A DNA stretch of 64,000 nt from assembly GCF_003284895.1 (NCBI RefSeq), contig NZ_QMDV01000004.1:312501-376500 (forward strand), written 5' to 3'. Numbering within the stretch: the first letter of the stretch is position 1; each line of letters starts with the position of its first letter. The translations under genes and the position numbers were made by a program. This stretch comes from Pontibacter arcticus. Lineage in GTDB: Bacteria > Bacteroidota > Bacteroidia > Cytophagales > Hymenobacteraceae. Below are positions 29,115 to 38,780 of this stretch, in pieces. The notes under the pieces are model-generated. The model was not told the DNA's origin, did no database searches, and worked only from the letters and a program-made list of their open reading frames with translations.

Positions 29115-30125
29115 TTACCTGTTTTCATTTATTTCCGTCATAATTTCGGCCAGTAGTCTGGTAGATTTTAGACGGTCATCAAGGTTGTACATCGTGGATA
29201 CAGTTATCAACTCATTTACGCCCGTTTCTTCCAGAAATTCCTGAATTTGTGTTTTTACCGTTTGCTTACTACCTACAAACGAATACCTGAGCATTTGTTG
29301 TAACGTCGGATGTTGCAGTACTTGTTTTAACTCTTCATTCAGTTCGGTAGGTGGCTGTAAGGGGGCTCTGGAACCGGTTAATATACCCACAAACATTCTG
29401 ATTAAGGAAGTGAAAAGCTGATCTGCCTCTTCATCTGAATCAGCCACTAACACATTTACACCGGCAATGGTATAAGGTGTATCTAAAAACTCGGAAGGTT
29501 GAAACTCCTGCTCATAAATGCGTAAGGCGTTATGTAGATGCGTGGATGCAAAATGACTGGCAAAAGCGTAAGGCAATCCCTTTTGAGCAGCGATATGGGC
29601 GCTATCTGTTGTTGATCCCAATACATACAGCGGCACAGCTGTGCCTTCTGCAACAGGGGCCCTTACGCTGGCAACTTTGTTTGTTACGGAAAAATATTGC
29701 TGAATTTTCTCTATTTCCTGTGGAAAAGAATGTGCTGCCTCCATAAAGTCTGACCGGATAGCACGTGCCGTCTGCTGATCGGTGCCGGGTGCCCTTCCGA
29801 GTCCTAAATCAATGCGGTTTGGGTAGAGATGCGCAAGTGTACCAAACTGTTCGGCTACAATCAAAGGCGAATGATTGGGAAGCATCACACCACCTGAGCC
29901 TACCCGGATGGATTTAGTATTTTCGGCTACGTAACCAATGAGCAGGGAGGTAGCACTACTGCCAATATTGTCAGAATTATGATGTTCGGCAAACCAGATC
30001 CGTTTGTAGTGATGTGCTTCCGCTTCTTTTGCCAGAGCCAATGAGTTGTGCAGTGTCTGCTGTATGGTTTCTCCCTGCGATACGATAGCAAGCTCTAAAA
30101 TGGAATATGCAATGGTATGTTTCAT
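29115..30125 (-). CDS. Luciferase-like (LLM class) flavin-dependent oxidoreductase
   Basis: 336 residues. The TIM-barrel monooxygenase features are RIWFAEHHNSDNIGSSA (about residues 42-58), IRVGSGGVMLPNHSPLIVAE and NRIDLGLGRAPGTD. This is the MsnO8/YhbW-type subgroup of F420-independent, FMN-dependent enzymes. The natural substrate is unknown. It is a single gene with about 245 bases of non-coding DNA upstream, in which I see no clear element. Confidence 0.9.
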   Translation of the reverse strand: MKHTIAYSILELAIVSQGETIQQTLHNSLALAKEAEAHHYKRIWFAEHHNSDNIGSSATSLLIGYVAENTKSIRVGSGGVMLPNHSPLIVAEQFGTLAHLYPNRIDLGLGRAPGTDQQTARAIRSDFMEAAHSFPQEIEKIQQYFSVTNKVASVRAPVAEGTAVPLYVLGSTTDSAHIAAQKGLPYAFASHFASTHLHNALRIYEQEFQPSEFLDTPYTIAGVNVLVADSDEEADQLFTSLIRMFVGILTGSRAPLQPPTELNEELKQVLQHPTLQQMLRYSFVGSKQTVKTQIQEFLEETGVNELITVSTMYNLDDRLKSTRLLAEIMTEINENR

Positions 30126-30370
30126 AGTATTCAGTTTATTCGTTTTTGTTCTCCAGGTACGGCTGATTAGTATTAATTAGCCCGATAAAACATTTATCAC
30201 TTTTTAAACTACAGTGCTGCTTTTATTTTGTATGACATATACTGGAGCCAGTAGCAGTAGCAGTGCCGTTTACTTTACCATGCCATCCCACAAAAGTTAT
30301 AGTACAAATTAGCAGTTCTGTAAGTGCTACCACTTACCAGCAAGCACAGGGGCAGAAATCCTCTCTGAGT

Positions 30371-31498
30371 TCAAGTACCCTTTTTTCGAAGAATCTTTAT
30401 CTCTACTCTTCTGTTAACTGCCCTGTTTTCTATTGTTAGATTATCTGCTTTCGGCATCGTTTCCCCAAACCCTTCGGAAGTAATTCTTTCAGCAGCTACT
30501 CCTTTTTGCTGCAAATAGTCCATCACGGCCTGTGCCCGCTGTAGGGATAGGATAAGGTTAGCTTCTTCTGTACCAACATTGTCTGTATACCCCTGAATAG
30601 CAATAACGGCTTCCGGTTTGGTTTTAAGAAATGCTGCCAGCGAGTTGAGGGTTGGAAAAGCGGCCTCTAAGATCTGAAATTCACCTGTTTTAAAGTTTAA
30701 ATCTTTCAGTGTAATGGTACTGCCTATGGCGAAGGGGGGTAGAACCGGCTTTGCGGCTGGCAAAGCTGGCTCGGGCTGGTTTCCGGTTCCGGCTGCAGGA
30801 ATTACACTGATGTTGTCGTAGCAATAGTAGGTCCCTTTTAGCTTGTTATACTTTGTAACCTGGGCGCTATCCGGGTTCAGTGCCTCCAGCTCTAGTCTGT
30901 TTGCTCCTGAAAAATTGCCAATAAGCAAGTACTTTTCTCCTCCTTTGGCTTTATAAACACCGGTTACTTTTGTCCAGGATTCGCGGGAAGCAAGGCTTGG
31001 TGATGCAGCTGAAGTCAGAGGCAAATAAGGAATCCCTTGCCCTGTTAAGATGTGGTCCTGTTCTCCATATACCTTTCTGCTTTCCGGTAAAGGCTTTCGG
31101 GTAAAAGTGACGGTTATCTCTCTGATAGGCGGCTCGAGTTCAGTAGCTCTTATTGTATAAAGCGATACCATATAACTGGTGTTCTTTTTAAGCGGCTTTT
31201 TTAGTTTTGCCTGCATCAGCTCACTCGACTCAGAACTGAACCACTGGCAGAAGCAGATATCTCCAAACTGAATATTAGTAAGATACCGTGTAGGGGAGTC
31301 TGACTGGTAAGCATTATAATAAGGGGGATATTGAATGATTTTATCTTCTTTGGCAGCAATGTCTGGTGTGCCACTCACGCCCCTGAATCCCGCAACGTAA
31401 TCTTTAATCTCCTCCAGGCTTGGGTTTCCTACAAGATTCTGTGCTTTGACCTGACCGATAGATAAACCGAATAAAAAGTATAGCAGGATAGTTTTCAT
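30371..31498 (-). CDS. OmpA-family outer membrane protein
   Basis: 375 residues from the ATG at 31498, which begins a signal peptide (MKTILLYFLFGLSIGQVKAQ); the frame extends 38 codons further but the extra part is not signal-like. The N-terminal half begins NLVGNPSLEEIKD, typical of extracellular beta-sandwich parts in Bacteroidota. The C-terminal 110 residues are an OmpA peptidoglycan-binding domain: IAIQGYTDNVGTEEANLILS, LSLQRAQAVMDYLQQKGV and NRAVNRRVEI. It probably links the outer membrane to the wall. It is divergent from the MBL-fold gene. Confidence 0.9.
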   Translation of the reverse strand: MKTILLYFLFGLSIGQVKAQNLVGNPSLEEIKDYVAGFRGVSGTPDIAAKEDKIIQYPPYYNAYQSDSPTRYLTNIQFGDICFCQWFSSESSELMQAKLKKPLKKNTSYMVSLYTIRATELEPPIREITVTFTRKPLPESRKVYGEQDHILTGQGIPYLPLTSAASPSLASRESWTKVTGVYKAKGGEKYLLIGNFSGANRLELEALNPDSAQVTKYNKLKGTYYCYDNISVIPAAGTGNQPEPALPAAKPVLPPFAIGSTITLKDLNFKTGEFQILEAAFPTLNSLAAFLKTKPEAVIAIQGYTDNVGTEEANLILSLQRAQAVMDYLQQKGVAAERITSEGFGETMPKADNLTIENRAVNRRVEIKILRKKGT

Positions 31499-31668
31499 TA
31501 TATTTTCAACGTAACGTACCAGGGTAAAGTATAAGCTAGAATTCCTACGTGTTTTGGAGTTAATGTCTCTCCGGAACATCTCTGGCAACCATGGGAAGCT
31601 TTTAACAAACAAGTATGTTTTACGGGCCGGTTTTTTCTAATTGGCACAAATCAAGTATGAATTTCAGA

Positions 31669-32778
31669 ATGAAAAAGAAATATAGTTTAAGCTTTATAGG
31701 GGTAGTAATACTTCTTGTTTTGGGTGTAACCGGTTGCTACGTAAATAACCAGCTTGGTAAATTAGATGGCGGTGACGAGCGTCAGGAGCGATACGCCAGG
31801 TATTCCTATTATTCAGCGGGAAAAGATGAGTTTGTAAGCCCCAAAGAAATCGTATCTCATCCTGATCAGACAACGGGGGGTAACCCAGGGTTCGCGAGGT
31901 TCTTCAAAAAATCTCCCAATGCCCCGGAATCTAAGCTGCCAAAACAAGTGCTAACTAAAAAGGATTTCCCGGAAGTACCTTCTTCTTATGCGGCTTATTG
32001 GCTAGGCCATTCCACCGCGATCATTGAGCTTGACGGATACCGCATATTAATCGATCCTGTGTTCGGGAATGCAGGCCCCCTGCCTGTAATTGCCCGAAGA
32101 ATGAGTGTATCTCCTCTGAAGAGGGAAGAGCTTCCACCAATCGATGTTGTCATTATCACCCATGATCATTATGACCACCTGGAAACCGAGACCATTCAGT
32201 ATTTAGCGGATAAGAATATTCAGTTTATTGTGCCGCTTGCCGTGGGAGCCAGGTTAGCGGGTTGGGGTGTTGCCAGAAATAAGATCACGGAGCTTAGCTG
32301 GCATCAGACTATAAGCCATGGGTCTTTGAAGATAACTGCTGCCCCAACAGTACATTATTCGGGAAGAAGTTATAACGACAGAAATAAAACGCTGTGGGCT
32401 TCCTATGTTATCAAAGGTAAAGAGAAGAACCTGTATTGGAGCGGAGATACGGGTTATGGCGAACATTTTAAGGAAATAGGAAACAGGTACGGCCCATTCG
32501 ACCTGGCTTTTATGGAGATTGACGCCTGGAATAAAGGATGGCCAAACACTCACCTTTTCCCGGATCAGGTCATCAAAGCTACCCGGGATATCGGGGCTAA
32601 GCTTTTGTTTCCTATTCATTACGCCACCTTCGACCTGGCATTACACCCCTGGGATGAGTCTATTAAAATGGTAACTGATCTGGCCTCGCAGCATAACATC
32701 GGCATTGTGACGCCTAGCATGGGGCAGAAAGTAGTACCGGGTAAAACCCCTACGCCAAGCTGGTGGATTCCACAATAA
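31669..32778 (+). CDS. MBL-fold hydrolase, lipoprotein, UlaG / NAPE-PLD-like
   Basis: 369 residues from the ATG at 31669; ATGs at 31657 and 31615 are also in frame. The first 23 residues are a lipoprotein signal with lipobox LGVTGC, so the protein is probably anchored to a membrane by a lipid. The metal motif THDHYDHLE, WLGHSTAII, IDPVFGNAG, WSGDTGYGEHFKEIG and FPIHYATFDLALHPWDE match the protein encoded at 10009-11112, of which it is a paralogue. The substrate is unknown. The ORF at 31615 begins 116 bases from the OmpA start on the other strand. Confidence 0.87.
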   Translation: MKKKYSLSFIGVVILLVLGVTGCYVNNQLGKLDGGDERQERYARYSYYSAGKDEFVSPKEIVSHPDQTTGGNPGFARFFKKSPNAPESKLPKQVLTKKDFPEVPSSYAAYWLGHSTAIIELDGYRILIDPVFGNAGPLPVIARRMSVSPLKREELPPIDVVIITHDHYDHLETETIQYLADKNIQFIVPLAVGARLAGWGVARNKITELSWHQTISHGSLKITAAPTVHYSGRSYNDRNKTLWASYVIKGKEKNLYWSGDTGYGEHFKEIGNRYGPFDLAFMEIDAWNKGWPNTHLFPDQVIKATRDIGAKLLFPIHYATFDLALHPWDESIKMVTDLASQHNIGIVTPSMGQKVVPGKTPTPSWWIPQ

Positions 32779-33273
32779 ATACTTCAGAAGTATAAAAGGC
32801 GCAACGCGGGGCTGGGGTGCACCTCTATAAACTGCTAGTAGAGTATCAGGAAAAGTGGTATCAGGCTTACTGCATTTAATGCGGCATACTTTTAAACAGG
32901 TAAAGTGCTGGCAGTAACACTTCGCCAGTTGGGGCGTTAAAGGTTTAAACTACACTGCAAGGAAGTATAGCTTAAAGACCAGAATCTGGCAAAAGCCTCC
33001 ACATCGCAGAGGTATTTGCACCATCGTATTAGTCTCCGGAGTTATAAGCACGTATATGACAGATCAATTAACTGGTAACACCGCTAAAACCGGGTAGCAA
33101 TCTTTTGAAGTGACCTGCAATGCGAATGAGAAAATTACAGGAATTGCTTCGGTTATACTTTGGCTGGATTCAGGTGCAGCTTCTTCGTTACAGGCTTGTC
33201 AGGATTGTTCGTAGGTAGCCTGTTCAACTATGTATTTTCAACTTAGAAATTAAATCTTTAGTAATAGTCCTAT
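32779..33273. other. Intergenic stretch before the molybdenum hydroxylase district
   Basis: 495 bases with no supported gene, no RNA gene and no strong hairpin. Several AAGTATA or TATACTT copies occur (near 32790, 32963 and 33150). It probably holds the promoter of the first PaoABC-like operon, but no clear TTTG/TAnnTTTG pair was seen. Confidence 0.4.
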
Positions 33274-33927
33274 ATGGCCGTAGAAAAAGACCTTCCTCAT
33301 ACTTGCTCCCAAGGGGAAAAAGGGCAATGCCCGAACGAAGCCCGCCGAGATTTTCTTAAATATTCTTCTATTTTAACTGCTTTTGCATTTATGCCAAACA
33401 TGGCTGTAAAAGCTGCAGACCTGAAGTTGGAAGAGAAACTGGTATCAGCCTTTGAGAAAGTAAACGTGACGCTGAACATCAACGGTAAGAAACGTAAGCT
33501 CTCCATCGAACCACGTACCACGCTGCTGGACCTGTTACGCGAACAACTGAACTTAACAGGCACTAAAAAAGGCTGCGACTACGGCCAATGTGGCGCCTGC
33601 ACCGTGCACGTAGACGGGCAACGTGTTTTATCCTGTCTGTCTCTGGCAGCTATGCAGGATGGTAAAAAGATCACGACCATCGAGGGCCTGGCAGACGGCC
33701 ATGAACTCCACCCAATGCAGGCAGCTTTTATTAAACACGACGGTTTTCAGTGCGGGTACTGTACGCCCGGCCAGATTATGAGTGCGGTGGCATGTATCAG
33801 AGAAGGCCACGCCGATTCGGATGACGAAATAAGGGAATATATGAGCGGCAATATCTGCCGGTGTGGCGCTTATCCTAACATTGTAAATGCCATTAAGGAA
33901 GTTAAAAACGGGGGACAGAAAGTATGA
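33274..33927 (+). CDS. PaoA-like (2Fe-2S) subunit of a molybdenum aldehyde oxidoreductase, Tat-exported
   Basis: 217 residues. A twin-arginine signal (ARRDFLKYSSILTAFAFM, about residues 23-40) sends it, with its folded partners, to the periplasm. The plant-type ferredoxin cluster motif GCDYGQCGACTVHV binds one 2Fe-2S centre, and FQCGYCTPGQ with NICRCGAYPNIV binds the second, next to the cofactor. Size and Tat signal fit E. coli PaoA (YagT). It passes electrons from the molybdenum cofactor to the FAD subunit. The stop overlaps the next start by 4 bases (ATGA). Confidence 0.93.
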   Translation: MAVEKDLPHTCSQGEKGQCPNEARRDFLKYSSILTAFAFMPNMAVKAADLKLEEKLVSAFEKVNVTLNINGKKRKLSIEPRTTLLDLLREQLNLTGTKKGCDYGQCGACTVHVDGQRVLSCLSLAAMQDGKKITTIEGLADGHELHPMQAAFIKHDGFQCGYCTPGQIMSAVACIREGHADSDDEIREYMSGNICRCGAYPNIVNAIKEVKNGGQKV

Positions 33928-34907
33928 ACCAGTTCCAATACGTTCAGCCTGCCAAAAGCAAAGCAGCCATCGACACGGTAACCAAGGACCAAACGGCCAT
34001 GTTTATTGCCGGCGGCACCAACCTGCTGGACCTGATGAAGCGTGGCATTGTAACGCCGGAGAAATTGGTGGATATTAATAAACTGCCGCTCAAGAAAATA
34101 CAAAAAGAAAATGGTGCCGTGCGCATCGGAGCTTTAGCCTTAAACGGCGAAACGGCCGAAGACAAGCTGGTGCTGGAAAAACATCCGCTGCTGTCTCAGG
34201 CGTTAAATGCTGGGGCATCAGCGCAGCTTAGAAATATGGCCACGGTAGGCGGCAACATGCTGCAACGCACACGCTGCCCTTATTTTTATGATACCGCGCT
34301 GCCCTGCAACAAGCGGGAGCCCGGCACTGGCTGTGGCGCACTGGAAGGCTATAATCGTATGCATGCTATTTTCGGGCATAGTGAAAAATGTATAGCCGTG
34401 CATCCGAGCGATATGAGTGTAGCATTAGCGGCTTTAGATGCAACTGTGCTGGTTTCTGGGCCTAAAGGTGACCGGAAAATTCCGTTCGCTGATTTCCATA
34501 GATTGCCGGGAGATACGCCGCACATAGAGACCAATTTGCAGAAAGGCGAACTTATTTTAGCCGTTGACCTGCCGGAAAATCCTTACACAAAAAACATACA
34601 TTACCTTAAAATCAGAGATCGTGCATCGTATGCGTTTGCTTTAATTTCGGTAGCAGCTGCGCTGGATTTGGATGGAAGTAACATCAGATCAGCCAGATTA
34701 GCGATGGGCGGCGTAGCACATAAGCCCTGGCGATTAACGGAAGCAGAAAACTTCTTAGCGGGCAAGCCTGCCACGGAAACCACTTTCAGGCAAGCCGCTG
34801 ATCTTGCCATGCGCGGTGCCAAGGCGTTTGAGCACAATAAATTTAAACTGAAACTAGGACCGAACGCCATCGTGCAGGCTTTAAAAAATGCGGCGGGCGT
34901 CGCTTAA
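33924..34907 (+). CDS. PaoB-like FAD-binding subunit with 4Fe-4S insertion
   Basis: 327 residues. The FAD-binding motif FIAGGTNLLDLM (about residues 28-39) and RNMATVGGNMLQRTRC mark the CO-dehydrogenase-flavoprotein fold. After this comes an insertion, CPYFYDTALPCNKREPGTGC, whose cysteines are the likely 4Fe-4S ligands described for E. coli PaoB. It has no export signal and would be carried out with the Tat-tagged small subunit. It overlaps the preceding gene by 4 bases and precedes the large subunit by 12. Confidence 0.93.
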   Translation: MNQFQYVQPAKSKAAIDTVTKDQTAMFIAGGTNLLDLMKRGIVTPEKLVDINKLPLKKIQKENGAVRIGALALNGETAEDKLVLEKHPLLSQALNAGASAQLRNMATVGGNMLQRTRCPYFYDTALPCNKREPGTGCGALEGYNRMHAIFGHSEKCIAVHPSDMSVALAALDATVLVSGPKGDRKIPFADFHRLPGDTPHIETNLQKGELILAVDLPENPYTKNIHYLKIRDRASYAFALISVAAALDLDGSNIRSARLAMGGVAHKPWRLTEAENFLAGKPATETTFRQAADLAMRGAKAFEHNKFKLKLGPNAIVQALKNAAGVA

Positions 34908-34919
34908 TTTCCTCTCTTT

Positions 34920-37163
34920 ATGAAAGATTATTTCTTCCAAGATAGTGTCGGTAAGCCGATGGACCGGGTGGATGGCCGCCAGAAAGTAACGGGTGCCGCC
35001 AAATATTCCGCAGAGTATGAATTACCCAACATGACGCATGCCGTACTGGTGGGCAGCATCATCGCCAAAGGCCGCATTAAAAGTATGGACACCAAGAAAG
35101 CTGAAAACGCCCCTGGTGTGTTGGCTGTATTATATCATCAGAATGCTCCTAAAGTACCTGGCTATGTACAGGCCGCGCACCCTTCAGAACCAAAACCAGT
35201 CGGGCAACCGTTGCGCGCTTTTTATGATGACAAAGTATACTTTAACGGACAGCCAGTTGCGGTAGTAGTTGCAGACACGCTGGAACGCGCCATGTATGCC
35301 GCCCACCTGGTGAAAGTTACCTATGAAGAGGAGAAACACGCCACTGATTTTACTAAAAACGTTTCCAAAGCTTTCTTGCCCACCGCAGCCCAGCGCAACC
35401 CCAAGCATCCGCTCAACGATTATGTACGCGGAAAAAAAGATGCTTACAAAACAGCTGATATCAAGATTGAACAGGAGTATGTTATCCCTACGGAGGTGCA
35501 CAACCCCATGGAACTGCAGTCTATCGTCGCGCACTGGGAAGCTAATGATAAACTTACTGTGTATGACAAAACACAAGCTGTAATAGGCACACAGAATGCC
35601 TTTGCCAAGGACTGGGATATACCCGTGGAGAACGTAAAGGTGATTGCCACTTTTGTAGGCGGTGCCTTTGGCAATGGCTTGCACACCTGGCCACACGAAA
35701 CAGCTGCTATCATGGCTGCGAAGAAGGTAAACCGGCCTGTAAAGCTGGTGCTCACCCGCGAGCAGATGTTTACCATGGTTGGGTACCGTCCGCACGCCTG
35801 GCAGAAAGTAGGGATGAGTGCCACACCCGACGGGAAAATAACCGCTATTACCCACGAGGCCATCGGGCAGACTTCTTCTTACGAGGAGTTCACGGAAAGT
35901 ACCTTGCAGCAGACGCGCATGATGTACACCAGCCCCAACGTAACCACCCGCTACCGTATTCTGCCATTGGATGTCAGTACGCCGATCTGGATGCGCGGCC
36001 CCGGTGAAGCAACAGGTGCCTTCGCCCTGGAATCTGCTTTGGACGAGATGGCCCATGTAATAGGGATGGACCCACTGGAATTTCGGATGCGTAACCACAC
36101 TGACAGAGACCCGGAAAAAGATCTTCCGTGGTCTACCAAATACTTGAAAGAAGCCATGCAAATGGGAGCCGAGCGCATTGGCTGGAGCAAACGCCCTAAT
36201 ATACCGGGAACCCTGAAAAACGGCGAGTGGCTGGTCGGGTATGGTATGGGCGTAGGTACGTTTGGGGCTAACAGAGGCCGCGCCAAGGTTAGAGCCGTAT
36301 TACATGATGATGGGACCGTAGTGCTTCAATGTGCCACCACAGACATTGGCCCCGGAACGGGAACAGCCATGGTGCAGATCGCAGCCCAGAACCTTGGGTT
36401 AGCACCCGAGAAAATCATTTTTGAACTGGGGAGTTCCTTGTACCCGCCATCACCAAGCCAGGGCGGTTCTGCCACTGTAGCCAGTGTAGGCTCTGCGGTG
36501 CATGCGGCCTGTAAAGCGCTGCAACAACGCCTGGCTACTTTGGTAGCAGATAACGATGCGGGCTTTAAAGGAGCGACAGCCGATAAACTCACCTTCGATA
36601 ATGGCTACCTTTCATTGGCAGCAACGCCTGCGGCCAGAGTTTCCTTTGCAGATGTTTTAAAGCGACAGAAGCTAAAAGAAATCGAGGTGACAGAAGAGTC
36701 CAAGCCGGGAGATGAGCGCACAAAATATTCGATGTATTCTTACTCGGTGCATTTTGCTGAAGTGCATGTGCACCCGCTAACCGGACAAATTAAAGTTGCC
36801 AAAATCGTTTCTTGTGCCGATGCAGGAACGATTGTCAACACGAAAACGGCCGGAAACCAGATGATTGGCGGCGCAGTAGGAGGCATTGGTATGGCGTTAA
36901 CGGAAGGTACGGTAATGGACCATCGGTTCGGGCGGTACGTAACCAAAGACCTGGCTGAGTATCACGTTCCTGTTCACGCCGATGCCCCTGCTATTGATGT
37001 GTTTTTTGTAAACAAACCTGACCTGATCAACAACCCAAATGGTACAAAAGGAATAGGAGAGATTGCGATCATCGGTGTGGCACCGGCAATTGCCAATGCT
37101 GTTTTCAACGCAACCGGCAAGCGTATACGAGAGCTGCCTATTACACCAGATAAGCTGATCTAA
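34920..37163 (+). CDS. PaoC-like molybdopterin-binding large subunit
   Basis: 747 residues. Markers of the xanthine oxidase fold are DRVDGRQKVTGAAKYSAEY at the start, FVGGAFGNGLHTWPHE, WMRGPGEATGAFALES and TKGIGEIAIIGVAPA near the end, whose Glu is the expected base of the active site. This is the catalytic subunit, hydroxylating an aldehyde or heteroaromatic substrate with water as oxygen donor. A large subunit this long with a 4Fe-4S-containing FAD subunit is PaoABC-type. It is followed 72 bases later by an XdhC-type chaperone. Confidence 0.93.
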   Translation: MKDYFFQDSVGKPMDRVDGRQKVTGAAKYSAEYELPNMTHAVLVGSIIAKGRIKSMDTKKAENAPGVLAVLYHQNAPKVPGYVQAAHPSEPKPVGQPLRAFYDDKVYFNGQPVAVVVADTLERAMYAAHLVKVTYEEEKHATDFTKNVSKAFLPTAAQRNPKHPLNDYVRGKKDAYKTADIKIEQEYVIPTEVHNPMELQSIVAHWEANDKLTVYDKTQAVIGTQNAFAKDWDIPVENVKVIATFVGGAFGNGLHTWPHETAAIMAAKKVNRPVKLVLTREQMFTMVGYRPHAWQKVGMSATPDGKITAITHEAIGQTSSYEEFTESTLQQTRMMYTSPNVTTRYRILPLDVSTPIWMRGPGEATGAFALESALDEMAHVIGMDPLEFRMRNHTDRDPEKDLPWSTKYLKEAMQMGAERIGWSKRPNIPGTLKNGEWLVGYGMGVGTFGANRGRAKVRAVLHDDGTVVLQCATTDIGPGTGTAMVQIAAQNLGLAPEKIIFELGSSLYPPSPSQGGSATVASVGSAVHAACKALQQRLATLVADNDAGFKGATADKLTFDNGYLSLAATPAARVSFADVLKRQKLKEIEVTEESKPGDERTKYSMYSYSVHFAEVHVHPLTGQIKVAKIVSCADAGTIVNTKTAGNQMIGGAVGGIGMALTEGTVMDHRFGRYVTKDLAEYHVPVHADAPAIDVFFVNKPDLINNPNGTKGIGEIAIIGVAPAIANAVFNATGKRIRELPITPDKLI

Positions 37164-37235
37164 GGAAGATAATTTATAATTGCGATATTCGTACCTTGTT
37201 TAAGCTTTAACATACAGGCTTAAAGTGGATGTGTA

Positions 37236-38462
37236 ATGAAGGAAATTCAGGATATAGTTATAGCGTTTGAGCAGGCCCGGATGCAGCATAAAAAAGCTGC
37301 GCTGGCAACTGTGGTGCACGTAGAAGGTTCTTCGTACAGAAGGCCGGGCGCGCGCATGCTGGTAACAGAAGACGGACAACTGACCGGCGCCATAAGCGGC
37401 GGTTGCCTGGAAGGTGATGCGTTGCGCAAAGCCCGGCGCGTCATGCTGGAGCAAAAGGCTATGCTCATCACCTACGATACCACGGATGATGATGACGCTA
37501 AACTGGGCGTAGGGCTGGGCTGCAACGGCATTATCAAAATCCTGATCGAACCCATCAACCCCAAAGATCCGGATAACCCGATTTCATACTTCAGGTCGTT
37601 TTTAAGCAGCCGCCAGAAAGCAGTTCTCGTCACACTTTTTTCTTTGGAAAGCAGAACTGCGGAACAGCCGGGTACGTGCCTTTTTATACCTGAAAACGGA
37701 AGTATGGCCGGCCAATGTAAGGACAAAACCATTCAGGAGGCGTTATTGGCTGAGGCACAACTTGTACTTGAAACAGGCAGCTCCGTAACTAAAACGTATA
37801 TTTCTGCTGATACTTCGCTAACTGGTTTTGTAGAAATACTGAAGCCTGCTGTTTCGCTTGTGGTGGTGGGTGCCGGCAACGATGCCATTCCGCTTACGCA
37901 ACTGGCCGCCATACTTGGGTGGCAGGTTACGGTGGTTGATGGCCGGGCTAATTACGCTACCGTGGTTCGTTTTCCCGCTGCGCAGCGTGTACTAGTTGCT
38001 AAACCGGAGCAGGTGCTTAATCAGGTTCAAACAGACGATCAAACTATTTTTGTCTTGATGACGCACAATTATATTTATGACCTGGCCATGCTGCGACAGT
38101 TATTGCCGTTACAATTGCCTTATATCGGCTCATTAGGCCCCAAAAAGAAACTGGACCGCATGTTAACGGAGTTGCAGGAGGAAGGGATGGTTATTACAGA
38201 AGCGCAAATATCGCATGTTTACGGACCAACCGGATTAGACATCGGTGCTGAAACCCCTGAAGAAATTGCGCTTTCCATCATCTCAGAAATTAAATCTGTA
38301 CTTGCCCATAAAAAAGGAGCGTCATTAAAGTATAAACAGGACGTGATCCATCCGCGTGATGAAGCTGCGATCGGAGTTGAGTTTTTAGGTGAGAAGCTTC
38401 CGCAAAGTATAAATGAAGTAGCTGATTTAAGTATAAAAGGCAGCTTTACCTGTGGTATTTAA
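37236..38462 (+). CDS. XdhC/CoxI-family molybdenum cofactor insertion protein
   Basis: 408 residues. The N-terminal XdhC/CoxI domain has ALATVVHVEGSSYRRPGARM and GAISGGCLEGDA; the C-terminal Rossmann-like part has VVVGAGNDAIPLTQLAAILG, FVLMTHNYIYDLAMLRQLL and PYIGSLGPKKKLDRML. XdhC proteins bind the sulfurated cofactor and deliver it to xanthine oxidase-family apoenzymes, like PaoD. It can serve all three molybdoenzymes in this region. TACCTTG at 37192-37198 is a weak -7 candidate of its own. Confidence 0.9.
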   Translation: MKEIQDIVIAFEQARMQHKKAALATVVHVEGSSYRRPGARMLVTEDGQLTGAISGGCLEGDALRKARRVMLEQKAMLITYDTTDDDDAKLGVGLGCNGIIKILIEPINPKDPDNPISYFRSFLSSRQKAVLVTLFSLESRTAEQPGTCLFIPENGSMAGQCKDKTIQEALLAEAQLVLETGSSVTKTYISADTSLTGFVEILKPAVSLVVVGAGNDAIPLTQLAAILGWQVTVVDGRANYATVVRFPAAQRVLVAKPEQVLNQVQTDDQTIFVLMTHNYIYDLAMLRQLLPLQLPYIGSLGPKKKLDRMLTELQEEGMVITEAQISHVYGPTGLDIGAETPEEIALSIISEIKSVLAHKKGASLKYKQDVIHPRDEAAIGVEFLGEKLPQSINEVADLSIKGSFTCGI

Positions 38463-38499
38463 AATTTGAACGGTTCAGGAATAATACTTCTGTGATAGT

Positions 38500-38735
38500 T
38501 TTCATCCCGAACACAGTGAGAGATCAAGTGCGGTCAACTCAAGCCAGATTTGTCATCTCGACAACAGGAGAGATCTGTTTAGAACACCCGTAATTGTATC
38601 CCAGATAGATTTCTCGTTGCACTCGAAATGACAGCTTAATAAAGCAGCTTAATAGCTTAAAACACTTAAGTTGATAGCGTCGATGAGAGATCTAGTTGGA
38701 ATTTTAATAAGATTTCTCCTATTGCCGAAATGACA
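38500..38735. repeat. Diverged GTCATCTCGA..GAGAGATCT palindromic repeats
   Basis: At least four units lie in the 318-base gap between xdhC and mocA, two direct and two inverted: near 38500-38527, 38550-38580 (tgtcatctcgacaacaggag and following), 38602-38634 (inverted) and 38709-38735 (inverted). A further partial unit is near 38680-38692. They are imperfect copies of the 35-base ends of the GIY-YIG unit at 43204-43648. No ORF is enclosed here, so this may be a remnant or a solo repeat cluster. Confidence 0.7.
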
Positions 38736-38780
38736 TCATACTTTGAAGCGATTATAAAGCTAAGTTTATAACAAAAAGCC

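Noticed and set aside
35184-36161. 325-codon minus-strand frame within the PaoC-like gene
   Set aside because: The plus-strand protein is clearly real and the antisense product is cysteine- and histidine-rich without domains.
38500-38735. CRISPR array
   Set aside because: Units are imperfect, in both orientations and unevenly spaced, which does not fit a CRISPR.
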